Assembly: GCF_900114625.1 (NCBI RefSeq)
Contig: NZ_FOZL01000001.1
Location: forward strand, 1,984,001 to 2,048,000
Direction: 5' to 3'
Length of the DNA stretch: 64,000 bases
From: Granulicella pectinivorans
Lineage (GTDB): Bacteria > Acidobacteriota > Terriglobia > Terriglobales > Acidobacteriaceae
Program-made: the position numbers and the translations under genes
The notes under the pieces: model-generated
Databases searched by the model: none
The model's input: the letters and a program-made list of their open reading frames with translations, nothing else
Told to the model about the DNA's origin: nothing
Shown: piece after piece, positions 51,593 to 61,121 of the stretch
How the letters are laid out: each line of letters opens with the position of its first letter
Numbering within the stretch: position 1 is the stretch's first letter

Positions 51593-54283
51593 TCAAACCA
51601 CTTCCTGGCCCACTGTCTTGTCCATCACGCGACGAATCATTCCCTCAAACTCCGCCCGGTGATACGGCTTCTGCAACAACGGTCCATCAATGAGCGGCAT
51701 ATTCTGCTCTTCCAATGCATCTGCCTGGAAACCCGAGCAGTACACCACCTTCACCGCGGGCATACGCTGCTTCACCTGCTGGGCAAGCTCGACGCCATTC
51801 ATTCCCCCCGGCATGATGATGTCCGTCACCAGCAGATCCATCTCGCCCGCCTGTTCGATGACTGCGAGCGCACCTGGCCCGTCCTCTGCCTGGTAGGTGG
51901 TGTATCCCATGTCTCGCAGGTAGATCGCCGCAATCTCCAGCAGATCCAACTCATCGTCCACCACCAGCACCCTGCCAGCCAGATTCACAGGGTGCTTCTG
52001 TTCGACGCGGTGCGGCGTGACCGCATGCCTGTTCTCTGCCAGCGGAAGATACAGCGTCACGGTCGTGCCATACCCCGCCTCACTATAGAGCTTCACCGCG
52101 CCGCCGGTCTGCCTGGCGAACCCATAGACCATCGCCAGACCGAGCCCCGTCCCTTTGCCCCTCGGCTTCGTCGTGTAGTACGGCTCGAACGCATGCAGCA
52201 GCGTCTCGCGCGACATACCCGTTCCGGTGTCGGTCACTGAAATGCGAGCATAGCGCCCCGCCTTCATCTCCCCCGTCTGCACCGGGAGATAGCTCTCTTC
52301 GAGATCGCTGATCTCCGTCGAAACCGTGATGGTTCCTCCATTCGGCATCGCGTCCCGCGCATTCACGATCACGTTGATCAGTGCGCTCTCCAGCGCGCTG
52401 GCATCTACGAACACCTGCGCATGGTCATCGCCGAAGTGCGACGTGATGCGGATATGCGGACCGATCACACGCGTCGTCAACTCAAGCGCGTTGCGAATCG
52501 AATGGTCCAGAATCAACGCCATCGGCTTCAGGCCCATGTTGCTGGAGAAAGCCAGAAGGCGCCGTGTCAGATCCGCACCCCGGTTCGCTGCCTTCTGAGC
52601 GATATGCACACGCTTCAGCGCCGCTTCATCCTGCGCTACCAGGCGCTCGAGAAGATCGAGATTCCCGAAGATGACACCCAGCAGATTGTTGAAGTCATGA
52701 GCGACTCCTCCCGTTAGATTCCCAAGCGCCTCCATCTTCTGGCTCTGGTGCAATTGGCGCTCCAGCCGTATCTGCTCGGTCGTATCGCGCGCGATCTTCG
52801 ATGCCCCGATCAACTTCCCATCTGCGTCCCTGATCGGTGAGATGGTCAGCGAAACATGAATACTCTCGCCGTTCTTTCGTACCCGCACCGTTGCGAAGTG
52901 ATCGACCGTCTCTCCAAGATGCAGACGCCGCAGAATCTCGTTCTCCTCCTCCTTGCGGTCGTCTGGAAGAAGACGCAGGATCGACTGGCCGATGATCTCT
53001 GCGGCTGTGTAACCGAAGATCTTCTCCGCGCCGCGGTTCCAGCTCGTCACAATGCCCTTGTTGTCTTTCCCGACGATGGCATCCTCGGACGATTCCACGA
53101 TCGCAGCCAGCCACTTCAGCGCCTCATCTTTGGCTCGCCGTTCTCCCACGTCGCGTACCGTGACTATATACCGGATCGGCTTTCCATCATCTCCCGGGAC
53201 TGGAACCACCGTAGACTCTGCATACAGCAGCGCTCCCGTATCCTTCCGCCGGTAGACGATCTCCTTGTTCTTGACATAGATTCCACGAAACGCCAGACTC
53301 ATGGGCCGCTCCTCCACGGTCAATTTCCCGCCGGTCGGTGAGTAAGCCACGGAGTTTGCCATCAGGGTCGTCATATCGCTCTTCAAGAGCCCGGTCTGCT
53401 CCACCAGCCCGAACATCGTGACGGTTGCCGGGTTGTACTCGATCAGCCTGCCGCTCCGGTCCACCATCAGAACCGCCTCCGCCATATTGTCGAAGACGTT
53501 CTGGAGTTGGCTGCGACTCTCTGCCACCAGCCGCGCCTGCCCCTGCAGATGCCGGTCCACCGCCGAAGAGGCAAACACCGAAAGCAGAATGGCAACCGTC
53601 ACCGTCACAATGCCGGTTACCCCCAGGGTAGAGTCGCTGATGGAGTACCTTAGCCCATTGGAGGAGAGCGTCCCCGGAACGAAGGTCGCCGCTGCCATGC
53701 CGATATAGTGCATCCCCGGAATTGCCAGGCCCATCGCGACGGCGCCGCCCACCTTGCGCCACCCCCACTCCGGATCGGCCTTCTTCAACGCGAACGCCAG
53801 GCGGAGAGCGACATACGAGATCGCGATCGCCACCACCATCGACAGCAGGACCAGCCCCGGGGCATAGACGATCCTTGCGGGAAGCCGCATGGCACGCATG
53901 CCAATGTAGTGCATGGACACAATCCCCAGCCCCATCGCCACGCTGCCGGCCGCCGTCCGAAAGGTTCCCATCGTCTCACGACTCACGACAAAGAGCGCCA
54001 CGCACGAAGCTAGAATCGCCGCAAGTTGAGACAGCAGCACGGTCGGCCAGTTGTAAAGCATCGGCATCGGGAGGGTGAAGGCCTGCATGCCCACATAGTG
54101 CATGGCCCAGATGCCGGTTCCCATCGCCGTGGCTCCACCCAGCAACCATACGACCCGGGTACGGCCACTCACAATCCGGACCCTGCCCCCAAGGTCGAGG
54201 GCAGCATAAGCCGCGAGCATCGCAATCAACACGGAGAGTGCTACAAGCCGGTAGTCGTACGTCCCAATGAAAGGCGTTGTCAT
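51593..54283 (-). CDS. MHYT-PAS hybrid sensor histidine kinase with receiver domain
   Basis: This 896-residue membrane protein begins with an MHYT sensor of about seven spans. It has three repeats, WAMHYVGM, VSMHYIGM and PGMHYIGM, whose Met/His/Tyr are proposed to bind copper and sense O2, CO or NO. Two PAS domains follow (about residues 265-385 and 385-510). The phosphoacceptor block is LTGGVAHDFNNLL, then the ATPase (VIVNARDAMPNGG, DTGTGM, FEPYYTTKPRGKGTGLGL). A C-terminal receiver has LVVDDELDLL and LVTDIIMPGG. It is transcribed divergently from glycogen synthase and together with the downstream REC-EAL gene. Sensor role is from family knowledge. Confidence 0.93.
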   Translation of the reverse strand: MTTPFIGTYDYRLVALSVLIAMLAAYAALDLGGRVRIVSGRTRVVWLLGGATAMGTGIWAMHYVGMQAFTLPMPMLYNWPTVLLSQLAAILASCVALFVVSRETMGTFRTAAGSVAMGLGIVSMHYIGMRAMRLPARIVYAPGLVLLSMVVAIAISYVALRLAFALKKADPEWGWRKVGGAVAMGLAIPGMHYIGMAAATFVPGTLSSNGLRYSISDSTLGVTGIVTVTVAILLSVFASSAVDRHLQGQARLVAESRSQLQNVFDNMAEAVLMVDRSGRLIEYNPATVTMFGLVEQTGLLKSDMTTLMANSVAYSPTGGKLTVEERPMSLAFRGIYVKNKEIVYRRKDTGALLYAESTVVPVPGDDGKPIRYIVTVRDVGERRAKDEALKWLAAIVESSEDAIVGKDNKGIVTSWNRGAEKIFGYTAAEIIGQSILRLLPDDRKEEENEILRRLHLGETVDHFATVRVRKNGESIHVSLTISPIRDADGKLIGASKIARDTTEQIRLERQLHQSQKMEALGNLTGGVAHDFNNLLGVIFGNLDLLERLVAQDEAALKRVHIAQKAANRGADLTRRLLAFSSNMGLKPMALILDHSIRNALELTTRVIGPHIRITSHFGDDHAQVFVDASALESALINVIVNARDAMPNGGTITVSTEISDLEESYLPVQTGEMKAGRYARISVTDTGTGMSRETLLHAFEPYYTTKPRGKGTGLGLAMVYGFARQTGGAVKLYSEAGYGTTVTLYLPLAENRHAVTPHRVEQKHPVNLAGRVLVVDDELDLLEIAAIYLRDMGYTTYQAEDGPGALAVIEQAGEMDLLVTDIIMPGGMNGVELAQQVKQRMPAVKVVYCSGFQADALEEQNMPLIDGPLLQKPYHRAEFEGMIRRVMDKTVGQEVV

Positions 54284-54485
54284 GCTCGAGTCGCCTCATC
54301 CTGCGGCCTGATGATAGCACCTTGTCAAAGTAAACGATCGATTCTTTGATTACATAAACACAAAGTATTGCGGGATTCCGCCTTGCCGTCGAAGGGAGTT
54401 CGCCTTTTCCGCCCTTCGCCCAAGGCCCATCTGCCTCCCGGTGTACGATTTCCTCAGCCTCACCTCACCAGGAACAGGGAGTAAC

Positions 54486-55691
54486 ATGCGCGTCGGTTTA
54501 ATGACCAAAGAGTATCCACCCAACGTCTACGGCGGCGCCGGCGTTCACGTCGAGTACCTCTCGCGCGAACTCGCCAAGATCATCGAAGTCGAAGTCCACG
54601 CGTGGGGCAAGCAGGACATCTCCACCAAGGCTCTCCGGGTCATCGGCGAGGAGCCATGGGACGCGCTCCAGACCGATGGCAAGTTCAAGGCCGCGCTCGA
54701 ATCCCTCTCGCTGAATCTTCTGCAGATGACCTCGCTCGGCAAGATCGACATCATCCACACCCACACCTGGTACGTCTCCATGGCCGGTTTCTGGGCCAAG
54801 AAGCTCTTCAACATCCCCTTCGTCCTGACGACCCACTCGCTCGAGCCGCTGCGCGCCTGGAAGGCGGAGCAACTCGGCTCCGGCTATGCCATGTCGAGCT
54901 GGATGGAGCGCACTGCCATTCTCGACGCCGACGCCATCATCGCCGTCTCGCACGGTACCAAGGCCGATATCCTCAAGGCCTATCCCGAGGTCGACGAGGC
55001 CCGCATTCACGTCATCTACAACGGCATCGACCTCGACGAGTACCAGCGCGTATCGGCACCCGAGATCCTGACCAGGCACGGCATCGACCCCACCAAACCC
55101 TACGTACTCTTTGTCGGCCGCATCACCCGCCAGAAGGGCGTCACGCATCTGGTCGACGCGATCCAGTACCTGCCGGAAGGCACCCAGGTCGTCCTCTGTG
55201 CCGGCGCGCCCGACACCCCGGAGATCGCCGCTGAGATGCGCGCCAAGGTCGAAGAGGCCCGCAAACAAAACCCCAACATCTTCTGGATCGATCAGATGGT
55301 AGCCAAGTCCGAGGCCATCGCGTTCTACTCGCAGTGTGCCGTCTTCTGCTGCCCCTCGGTGTATGAGCCCTTCGGCATCATCAACCTGGAGGCCATGGCC
55401 TGCCAGGCACCCGTGGTTGCCTCGGCCACCGGAGGCATCCTGGAGGTCGTCGTCGAGGGTGAAACCGGCTACCTCGTCCCCTTCGAGCCCGACCCCGTCA
55501 CCACCTTCCCGGTCGACCCGGAGCAGTTCTCCCGCGATCTGGCCGCGAAGATCACCGCGCTCCTCGAAGACCCCGCCAAGGCCCGAGCCTTCGGTGAGGC
55601 CGGCCGCCGCCGCGTGGAGAATACCTTCGCCTGGTCGGCTATCGCCAGCCAGACGGCTGCCCTCTATCACTCACTCGTCGATCCGCAGTAA
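54486..55691 (+). CDS. Glycogen synthase / alpha-maltose-1-phosphate synthase (GlgA/GlgM type)
   Basis: This 401-residue GT4-fold glycosyltransferase starts with the GlgA-like loop TKEYPPNVYGGAGVHVEYL. It has VLTTHSLEPLRAWKAEQLG, AVSHGTKADILKAYPEVD and ILTRHGIDPTKPYVLFVGRITRQKGV. The C-terminal donor site is VYEPFGIINLEAMACQAPVVASATGGI. This shorter (about 400-residue) form matches the actinobacterial GlgA/GlgM sub-type, which builds maltose 1-phosphate or glycogen from nucleotide-glucose. The ATG at 54486 follows GGGAG and aligns with the family start. It is divergent from the sensor kinase. Together with phosphoglucomutase it supports glycogen storage. Confidence 0.88.
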   Translation: MRVGLMTKEYPPNVYGGAGVHVEYLSRELAKIIEVEVHAWGKQDISTKALRVIGEEPWDALQTDGKFKAALESLSLNLLQMTSLGKIDIIHTHTWYVSMAGFWAKKLFNIPFVLTTHSLEPLRAWKAEQLGSGYAMSSWMERTAILDADAIIAVSHGTKADILKAYPEVDEARIHVIYNGIDLDEYQRVSAPEILTRHGIDPTKPYVLFVGRITRQKGVTHLVDAIQYLPEGTQVVLCAGAPDTPEIAAEMRAKVEEARKQNPNIFWIDQMVAKSEAIAFYSQCAVFCCPSVYEPFGIINLEAMACQAPVVASATGGILEVVVEGETGYLVPFEPDPVTTFPVDPEQFSRDLAAKITALLEDPAKARAFGEAGRRRVENTFAWSAIASQTAALYHSLVDPQ

Positions 55692-55753
55692 TCTACAGCG
55701 GTAAGCTGGTACCAGATACAAATTCCTCCACGCAGAGCAGTCCCGGAGAGGGA

Positions 55754-58459
55754 ATGGGAAGACTGTCACGGATCCTCGTCGTATGCGCAGCCGCGTTCTT
55801 CGCGCGCTCTGCCCACGCCTCGGAAGCGACCCTAATCGCTGACACCCATGTCAGCAGCGCACAGCCCACGGTCAACGCCGGCGGCCTCTCGAACCTGACC
55901 GTTGGCGGCGGCTACACCACGCTGCTCCAGTTCGACCTCGGCCTGCTGCCCGCCGGAACCACCTCCGCTCAGGTCTCCCGCGCTATCCTCCGCCTCTACG
56001 TCAACCGCCTCGATACCGCCGGCCTCGTCAGCCTGCAGCCCGTGACCAGCGCCTGGCAGGAGTCCTCTGTCACCTACGCGACGATCCCGACGCTCGGCAC
56101 CGCCGTGCAGACCGTCAACGTCACCCAGGCCGAGGCCTACCTTGCCATCGACGTCACCAGTCTCGTTCAGGGTTGGATCGCCAGCCCCACGACGAACAAC
56201 GGCTTTGCCCTCACCGCCGCCACTGCGTCCCTCCAGCTCGACAGTAAGGAGAACGACCTCACCGCGCACCCGGCCGTTCTGGACATCGGCCTCGTCTCTC
56301 AAGGCCCCACCGGAGCGACGGGTGCCACCGGCTCTGCTGGCCCAGCAGGATCGCCCGGAGTCGCCGGTCCGGCAGGCGTCGCAGGCGCACCCGGCCCAGC
56401 GGGCCCACAGGGCGTCGCTGGAGCGAAAGGGGCCACCGGGGCCACGGGAGCGACCGGTGCGGTGGGCCTGACCGGACCGCCGGGCCTCTCCATCGGCACT
56501 CTTCCGTATCAGGGCACGTACTCGTCCACTGCCAACTACGCCGCGAACGACATCGTCTCGTACCAGAACTCCAGCTACATCTCGCTCATCGCGTCGAACC
56601 ACGGCAACACGCCCGCCTTCAGCCCTGCGCAGTGGGGCATCCTGGCCCTGGGAGCGGTCGGTGCCACGGGACCCACAGGTTCAACCGGACCCGCGGGCCA
56701 GCAAGGCCCACCCGGCTTCGGCGTGGCGGGCACACCCGGGACCACCGGGCCACAAGGACCCACCGGACCGCAGGGTCTTCCGGGGCTCAACTACCAGGGT
56801 GCCTATGCCTCCACCACCAACTACACGCTGGGGGATGTCGTCCTCTGGCAGGGAACCACCTACGCCTCGCTTCACACCGCCAACCACGGCAATACGCCGG
56901 ACCAGAGTCCCAACGACTGGGGCTTCCTCTCCGAGCGTGGGCCTACCGGTTCGCCCGGAGCTATCGGCGCAGTGGGCCCCACCGGCCCGCAGGGACTGCC
57001 CGGCTCCGTCGGCCCACCCGGGGAGCGCGGCGATCAGGGGCTCCAGGGCATCGCCGGACAAGCCGGAGCCCAGGGCATTCCGGGCACTCCCGGCCCACAA
57101 GGACTCTCCGGCCCCATGGGCCCGCAGGGTGTCCCCGGACCGGCAGGCCTCTCCTGGCAGGGTCCCTATCGGTCCGCAACGAACTACGCCATCGCCGACG
57201 GCGTCCTCTACAACGGACAAGCCTACGTCTCGCTCATCGCCTCCAACCACGGCAATACGCCCGATCAAAGCCCCACCGCCTGGAGTCTCTTCGCTGCCTC
57301 CGGCTCCCCCGGCGCAACCGGCGCACAGGGCTCCACGGGCCCGCAGGGAAGCATTGGCCCGCAGGGTCTTCCGGGGCCACAAGGAATCGCCGGAGCCACG
57401 GGAGCGACCGGCCCGCAGGGGCCCGCTGTCGTCACCTACACCGGGAACTACGCCTCCACCACGAACTATGCGCTCAACGACGCCGTCAGCTTCGGCGGAT
57501 CCACCTATGTCTCGCTGACCGCGGCAAACCATGGCAACACTCCTGGACTCTCCCCGGCGTCCTGGGCGGTCCTCGCGGCGCAGGGACTCACCGGAGCGAC
57601 CGGTGCAGCCGGAGCCCCGGGCGCAACCGGCGCGACCGGAGCCCAGGGCGTGCAGGGCCCACAAGGCCCGCAGGGACCGCCCGTCACCTTCGCCGGGGCA
57701 TGGCTCACGACCGTCAACTATCCCGTTGGATCCGCCGTCTCCTACCTCGGCTCCAGCTATATCGCGCTTGCCGCCAACACGGGCCGTCCCCCGGACGTCA
57801 GCCCCGCTTCCTGGAGCCTCCTCGCCCAGGCCGGAGCCGCCGGAGCTCAAGGCCCGCAAGGCTTGCAGGGCTTCAACGGCCCGCAGGGACTTCCCGGAGC
57901 GACCGGTCCCTACGGCCCCGCGGGTCCCACCGGAGCCGGGGCCACGATCGCCATCGGTACCGTCACGACCAGCGCACCCGGCTCGCAGGCCTCTGTCACC
58001 AACACCGGCACACCCACCGCCGCAGTCCTCAACTTCACCCTGCCGCAGGGCGCTCCCGGCACCAACGGTACCGGATCCGGAGGCACCCAGACCCTGAGCG
58101 GCATTCCCTTCGTCTCCATCCTCCACTCCGTCTCGTTCAATACGAAGTTCTACGCGCTCAATGGCCCCAACGCCGCGCTGAACGAAGACGCAACGGCCAT
58201 CACCTGGGTTCCCGGAGCCTGCACCGCCTCGCGTCTGACCGCGTACTCGCAGCAGGCCAACACGATCACAATCACGCTCCGCACGGGTGCGACGCCGACA
58301 TCGCTTACAGATTCAACCCTCGTCTGTTCCGTCTCTTCCAACAGCTCCTGCGTCTCGACATCGTCCATTCCCATCGCAGCCGGATCGTTCGTCGATCTCA
58401 GTATCACCGGAGCCAACGGCACCAACGCAGCCGTGTGGACCGCGTTGGAGTGCGACTAA
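55754..58459 (+). CDS. Exported collagen-like protein with interspersed binding modules
   Basis: This is a 901-residue secreted protein. Residues 1-23 are a signal peptide. Residues about 25-178 form a DNRLRE-like beta-sandwich (ATLIADTHVSSAQPTVNAGG). Six runs of Gly-X-Y collagen repeats lie at about 182-250, 300-345, 396-465, 515-560, 608-645 and 691-740. They are separated by five short modules starting xGxYxSxxNY and ending xSPxxWxxL (residues about 253-299, 349-392, 469-513, 562-607, 648-690). These resemble chitin/carbohydrate-binding type V/XII modules. The C-terminal domain (about 745-901) has three or four Cys and may trimerise. It is likely a cell-surface fibre or adhesin. No ribosome site other than GGAG is seen. 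Confidence 0.85.
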   Translation: MGRLSRILVVCAAAFFARSAHASEATLIADTHVSSAQPTVNAGGLSNLTVGGGYTTLLQFDLGLLPAGTTSAQVSRAILRLYVNRLDTAGLVSLQPVTSAWQESSVTYATIPTLGTAVQTVNVTQAEAYLAIDVTSLVQGWIASPTTNNGFALTAATASLQLDSKENDLTAHPAVLDIGLVSQGPTGATGATGSAGPAGSPGVAGPAGVAGAPGPAGPQGVAGAKGATGATGATGAVGLTGPPGLSIGTLPYQGTYSSTANYAANDIVSYQNSSYISLIASNHGNTPAFSPAQWGILALGAVGATGPTGSTGPAGQQGPPGFGVAGTPGTTGPQGPTGPQGLPGLNYQGAYASTTNYTLGDVVLWQGTTYASLHTANHGNTPDQSPNDWGFLSERGPTGSPGAIGAVGPTGPQGLPGSVGPPGERGDQGLQGIAGQAGAQGIPGTPGPQGLSGPMGPQGVPGPAGLSWQGPYRSATNYAIADGVLYNGQAYVSLIASNHGNTPDQSPTAWSLFAASGSPGATGAQGSTGPQGSIGPQGLPGPQGIAGATGATGPQGPAVVTYTGNYASTTNYALNDAVSFGGSTYVSLTAANHGNTPGLSPASWAVLAAQGLTGATGAAGAPGATGATGAQGVQGPQGPQGPPVTFAGAWLTTVNYPVGSAVSYLGSSYIALAANTGRPPDVSPASWSLLAQAGAAGAQGPQGLQGFNGPQGLPGATGPYGPAGPTGAGATIAIGTVTTSAPGSQASVTNTGTPTAAVLNFTLPQGAPGTNGTGSGGTQTLSGIPFVSILHSVSFNTKFYALNGPNAALNEDATAITWVPGACTASRLTAYSQQANTITITLRTGATPTSLTDSTLVCSVSSNSSCVSTSSIPIAAGSFVDLSITGANGTNAAVWTALECD

Positions 58460-58554
58460 CGACGATCCTCTTCGCGTGGTGCTCTTGCCGGCCGGAAGCG
58501 AAACTCCAAGCACCGTCCCAGTCGCAGCGGACCCGCCCGGCAGGACAAAGCGGG

Positions 58555-58566
58555 TATGCTGTTGCC
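58555..58566 (+). promoter_or_regulatory. TATGCT box before the GH105 start
   Basis: TATGCT (58555-58560) lies 6 nt before the ATG at 58567. There is no ribosome site. This is the spacing of a leaderless promoter. Confidence 0.35.
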
Positions 58567-60483
58567 ATGCGTTTTGCCGCCGTTCTTTTCGTCTTCGCCG
58601 CCGTTCCCGCCATCGCGCAGCAGCCCGCGTCCCCTTCGCAACTTATGGCCGACACCGTCGTTGCCAAATGGCCCAAGGCGATGCTCCCCACGCTTGGCTC
58701 CCCCGGCAAATGGACCTACGAAGAAGGCGTCCTGCTCGACGGCATGACCGCCGAGTGGCACACCACGGGCAACCCCGCCTACTTCACCTACCTGAAGGCG
58801 ACCATCGATCCTCACATCGACGGCGACGCGACTGGCACCACGCCCATCCTCGGGTATCCCGCCAGCGCGCATTCCCTTGACAACATCAAGACCGGCCAGA
58901 ACCTCCTCACGCTTTACCGCGTCACTCAGCAGAAGAAGTACTACCTCGCCGCGAAGTACGTGCGCGACCAGCTCCGCCTGCAGAAGCGCACACCCTCCGG
59001 CGGCTTCTGGCACAAGGACATCTACCCCAACCAGGTATGGCTGGATGGAGCCTACATGGCCGGTCCGTTCCTCGCCGAGTATGGCGCCACCTTCCATGAG
59101 GCTGAAGCCTTCGACGAAGTGGCTCACGAGTTCCTCCTCATCGACCAGAAGATGCGCGATGCCAAAACCGGTCTGCTCTATCACGGGTGGGACGAGTCCA
59201 GGCAGATGCCCTGGGCCGACAAGACCACAGGCCTCAGCCCTGAGTTCTGGGGACGCGCCATGGGCTGGTACGGCATGGCGCTGGTCGACGTGCTCGACTG
59301 GCTTCCCCTCGACCACCCCCAGCGCCCGGCACTCCTCGCCGCGCTCGACCGCACCGCAAAGGCGATCGTGAAGTTCCAGGATCCCGCCATCGGACTCTGG
59401 TGGCAGGTGCTCAACAAGCCCGCTCAGCCCGGCAACTACGTTGAGGCCTCCGCCTCCAGTATGTTCGTCTACACGCTCGCGAAGGGTGTTCGCATGGGAT
59501 ACCTGCCGCAGGCCGATGAAGCCGCCGCGCGCCGCGGATGGGACGGCATCCAGAAGAAGTTCGTCGTCACCGAAGCAGATGGCACGCTTACCCTCAACGG
59601 CACCGTCAAGGTCGGTGGACTCGGCGGCAAGCCCTACCGCTCCGGCACGTTTGACTACTACACCCACGAGCCCGTCATCGCAAACGACGCGAAGGGCATC
59701 GGAGCCTTCCTGATGGCCGGCAGTGAGATGGAGCAGGCATCCACCCAGGCCATCGCCCGGAACAAAACGGTTTTGGTCGATGCGTTTTTTAACTCCCAGA
59801 CCCGCCCTAACCCGGCCGGTGGCACCGAGCTCTTCCACTACAAGTGGGACGACGACTCCAATAACGGCTTCTCCTTCTTCGGACGCATGTTCCAGCGTTA
59901 CGGCATGAAGCTCGCCACCGAGAAGACCGCACCCACCGCCGACGATCTGAAGCACGCCAGCATCTATGTCTTCGCCTCGCCCGACATCCCGTCGAAGAAC
60001 CCCAGCCCAAACTATATGGACGCGCACTCGGTGGACGTCATCGCCGCATGGGTCAAGGCCGGCGGTACGCTAGTTCTGATGCAGAACGATGGCCCCAACG
60101 CCGAGTTCGCGCACTTCGACGCACTCGGCGATCGCTTCGGCATCCACTTCAACCCCGTACTGCGCAACCACGTTCTCACCGCCGACAAGACCCCCGGCCT
60201 CCTCACCATTCCTGCCGGTACCGGCGGCATCTTCAAGCAGGAGCATCACACCTACATGAAGGACACCTGCACCATCACAGTCTCGGGCGCGGCCAGGTCG
60301 ATCCTCATCGACAAGGGTGACACCATGATGGCCGTCGCGCACTACGGGAAGGGAACGGTCTACGCCGTCGTCGACCCATGGCTCTACAACGAGTACACCG
60401 ATGGCCGAAACCTCGTGCCATCGATCGACACCTACGCCGCCGGCCTGGAACTCGTCGACTGGCTGGCGAGACGGGCTAAATAG
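58567..60483 (+). CDS. GH105 unsaturated rhamnogalacturonyl hydrolase fused to a C-terminal domain
   Basis: This 638-residue exported enzyme has a signal peptide (to about residue 19) and then a GH105/GH88-type alpha/alpha barrel to about residue 395. WLDGAYMAGPFLAEYG contains the expected catalytic Asp, and HGWDESRQMPWADK, PEFWGRAMGWYGMALVDVLD and WWQVLNKPAQPGNYVEASAS complete it. The family hydrolyses the unsaturated uronic acid left by polysaccharide lyases. Residues about 400-638 form a second alpha/beta domain (VLVDAFFNSQ, DVIAAWVKAGGTLVLMQND, KGTVYAVVDPW) that resembles class I glutamine amidotransferase-like (DUF4350-type) folds. The partner domain has no visible catalytic Cys. Confidence 0.9.
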   Translation: MRFAAVLFVFAAVPAIAQQPASPSQLMADTVVAKWPKAMLPTLGSPGKWTYEEGVLLDGMTAEWHTTGNPAYFTYLKATIDPHIDGDATGTTPILGYPASAHSLDNIKTGQNLLTLYRVTQQKKYYLAAKYVRDQLRLQKRTPSGGFWHKDIYPNQVWLDGAYMAGPFLAEYGATFHEAEAFDEVAHEFLLIDQKMRDAKTGLLYHGWDESRQMPWADKTTGLSPEFWGRAMGWYGMALVDVLDWLPLDHPQRPALLAALDRTAKAIVKFQDPAIGLWWQVLNKPAQPGNYVEASASSMFVYTLAKGVRMGYLPQADEAAARRGWDGIQKKFVVTEADGTLTLNGTVKVGGLGGKPYRSGTFDYYTHEPVIANDAKGIGAFLMAGSEMEQASTQAIARNKTVLVDAFFNSQTRPNPAGGTELFHYKWDDDSNNGFSFFGRMFQRYGMKLATEKTAPTADDLKHASIYVFASPDIPSKNPSPNYMDAHSVDVIAAWVKAGGTLVLMQNDGPNAEFAHFDALGDRFGIHFNPVLRNHVLTADKTPGLLTIPAGTGGIFKQEHHTYMKDTCTITVSGAARSILIDKGDTMMAVAHYGKGTVYAVVDPWLYNEYTDGRNLVPSIDTYAAGLELVDWLARRAK

Positions 60484-60788
60484 CTCAAAATACAGCGAGC
60501 ACAACACTTTTCCAGTGTCATCGTAAAGCGTCAGATATCACGCTGAAGCTCGATGGATTTCGCGCCAACGCGGGATAAACTCTCTTTACGGGTACATCCA
60601 GAGTTTCAAGCTCCCTCACATCCTGGCCTGCGGTGCTGGTTTCGTCCTCTTCCTGCGCATCCGCGAAGCCGTGGGCGGCATTCTTGCGCTCGCGTCTATC
60701 ATCGCTGGCTTGCCTCTCATCGAGTTCAGCACCACAGGCCTCTCCGTGCGCTCGTCAACACTCTCTTCTGTGGACCGCGAACCTGGAG
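60484..60788. other. Intergenic region, possible degraded membrane-protein frame
   Basis: No gene with a proper start is seen. One frame from about 60590 to 60740 encodes protein-like hydrophobic segments (HILACGAGFVLFLRIREAVG, then ILALASIIAGLPLIEF) but lacks an ATG or GTG at its head. It may be a remnant or a frameshifted small membrane gene. Confidence 0.35.
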
Positions 60789-61040
60789 ATGGATATACCT
60801 TACGTGTCGAACGACGAAAGCCCTGGCATCGGATCCGGCGTGATGTCGATCTGCGCCTACGGAATGGGCATTGGGTTAGGAGTCTGTGTCCTCGCCGGAA
60901 TTACGGTCGCGCATCATGCCCGCTGGGGTCATGAGATCGTCATAGGAGGCTTGACTCTGTTTTTCGTCTCGCTCGCCGGCCTCGCGTTCACCGGGATCTT
61001 CCTGGCGGTCGCCGGCTTCGTGAACATATTCCGCAGCTAG
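60789..61040 (+). CDS. Small two-span membrane protein, unknown
   Basis: This 83-residue protein starts at ATG 60789 (MDIPYVSNDESPG). It has two hydrophobic segments (about residues 18-40 and 50-78) joined by a short polar loop HHARWGH. No family was recognised. A GGAG touches the ATG, too close to act as a normal ribosome site, so the true start may differ. Upstream frames also look membrane-like, so a frameshifted larger gene cannot be excluded. Confidence 0.45.
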   Translation: MDIPYVSNDESPGIGSGVMSICAYGMGIGLGVCVLAGITVAHHARWGHEIVIGGLTLFFVSLAGLAFTGIFLAVAGFVNIFRS

Positions 61041-61121
61041 GACTTGCAGAGAGTGCATTCGGCCAGAAGACGGCGCCTGTGATATATCAAAGGTCTCATC
61101 ACTCTCCAGCGAGGCCTCTCC

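Noticed and set aside
55754..58459. Gly-X-Y region considered as a phage tail-fibre gene
   Set aside because: No phage genes are nearby, and the protein has a Sec signal peptide and a DNRLRE-like head, which point to a cell-surface protein.
56632..58566. A continuous plus-strand frame that joins the collagen gene region to the GH105 gene
   Set aside because: Only the part from 58567 has coding character (signal peptide and GH105 motifs). The upstream part is the +1 shadow of Gly-X-Y repeats.
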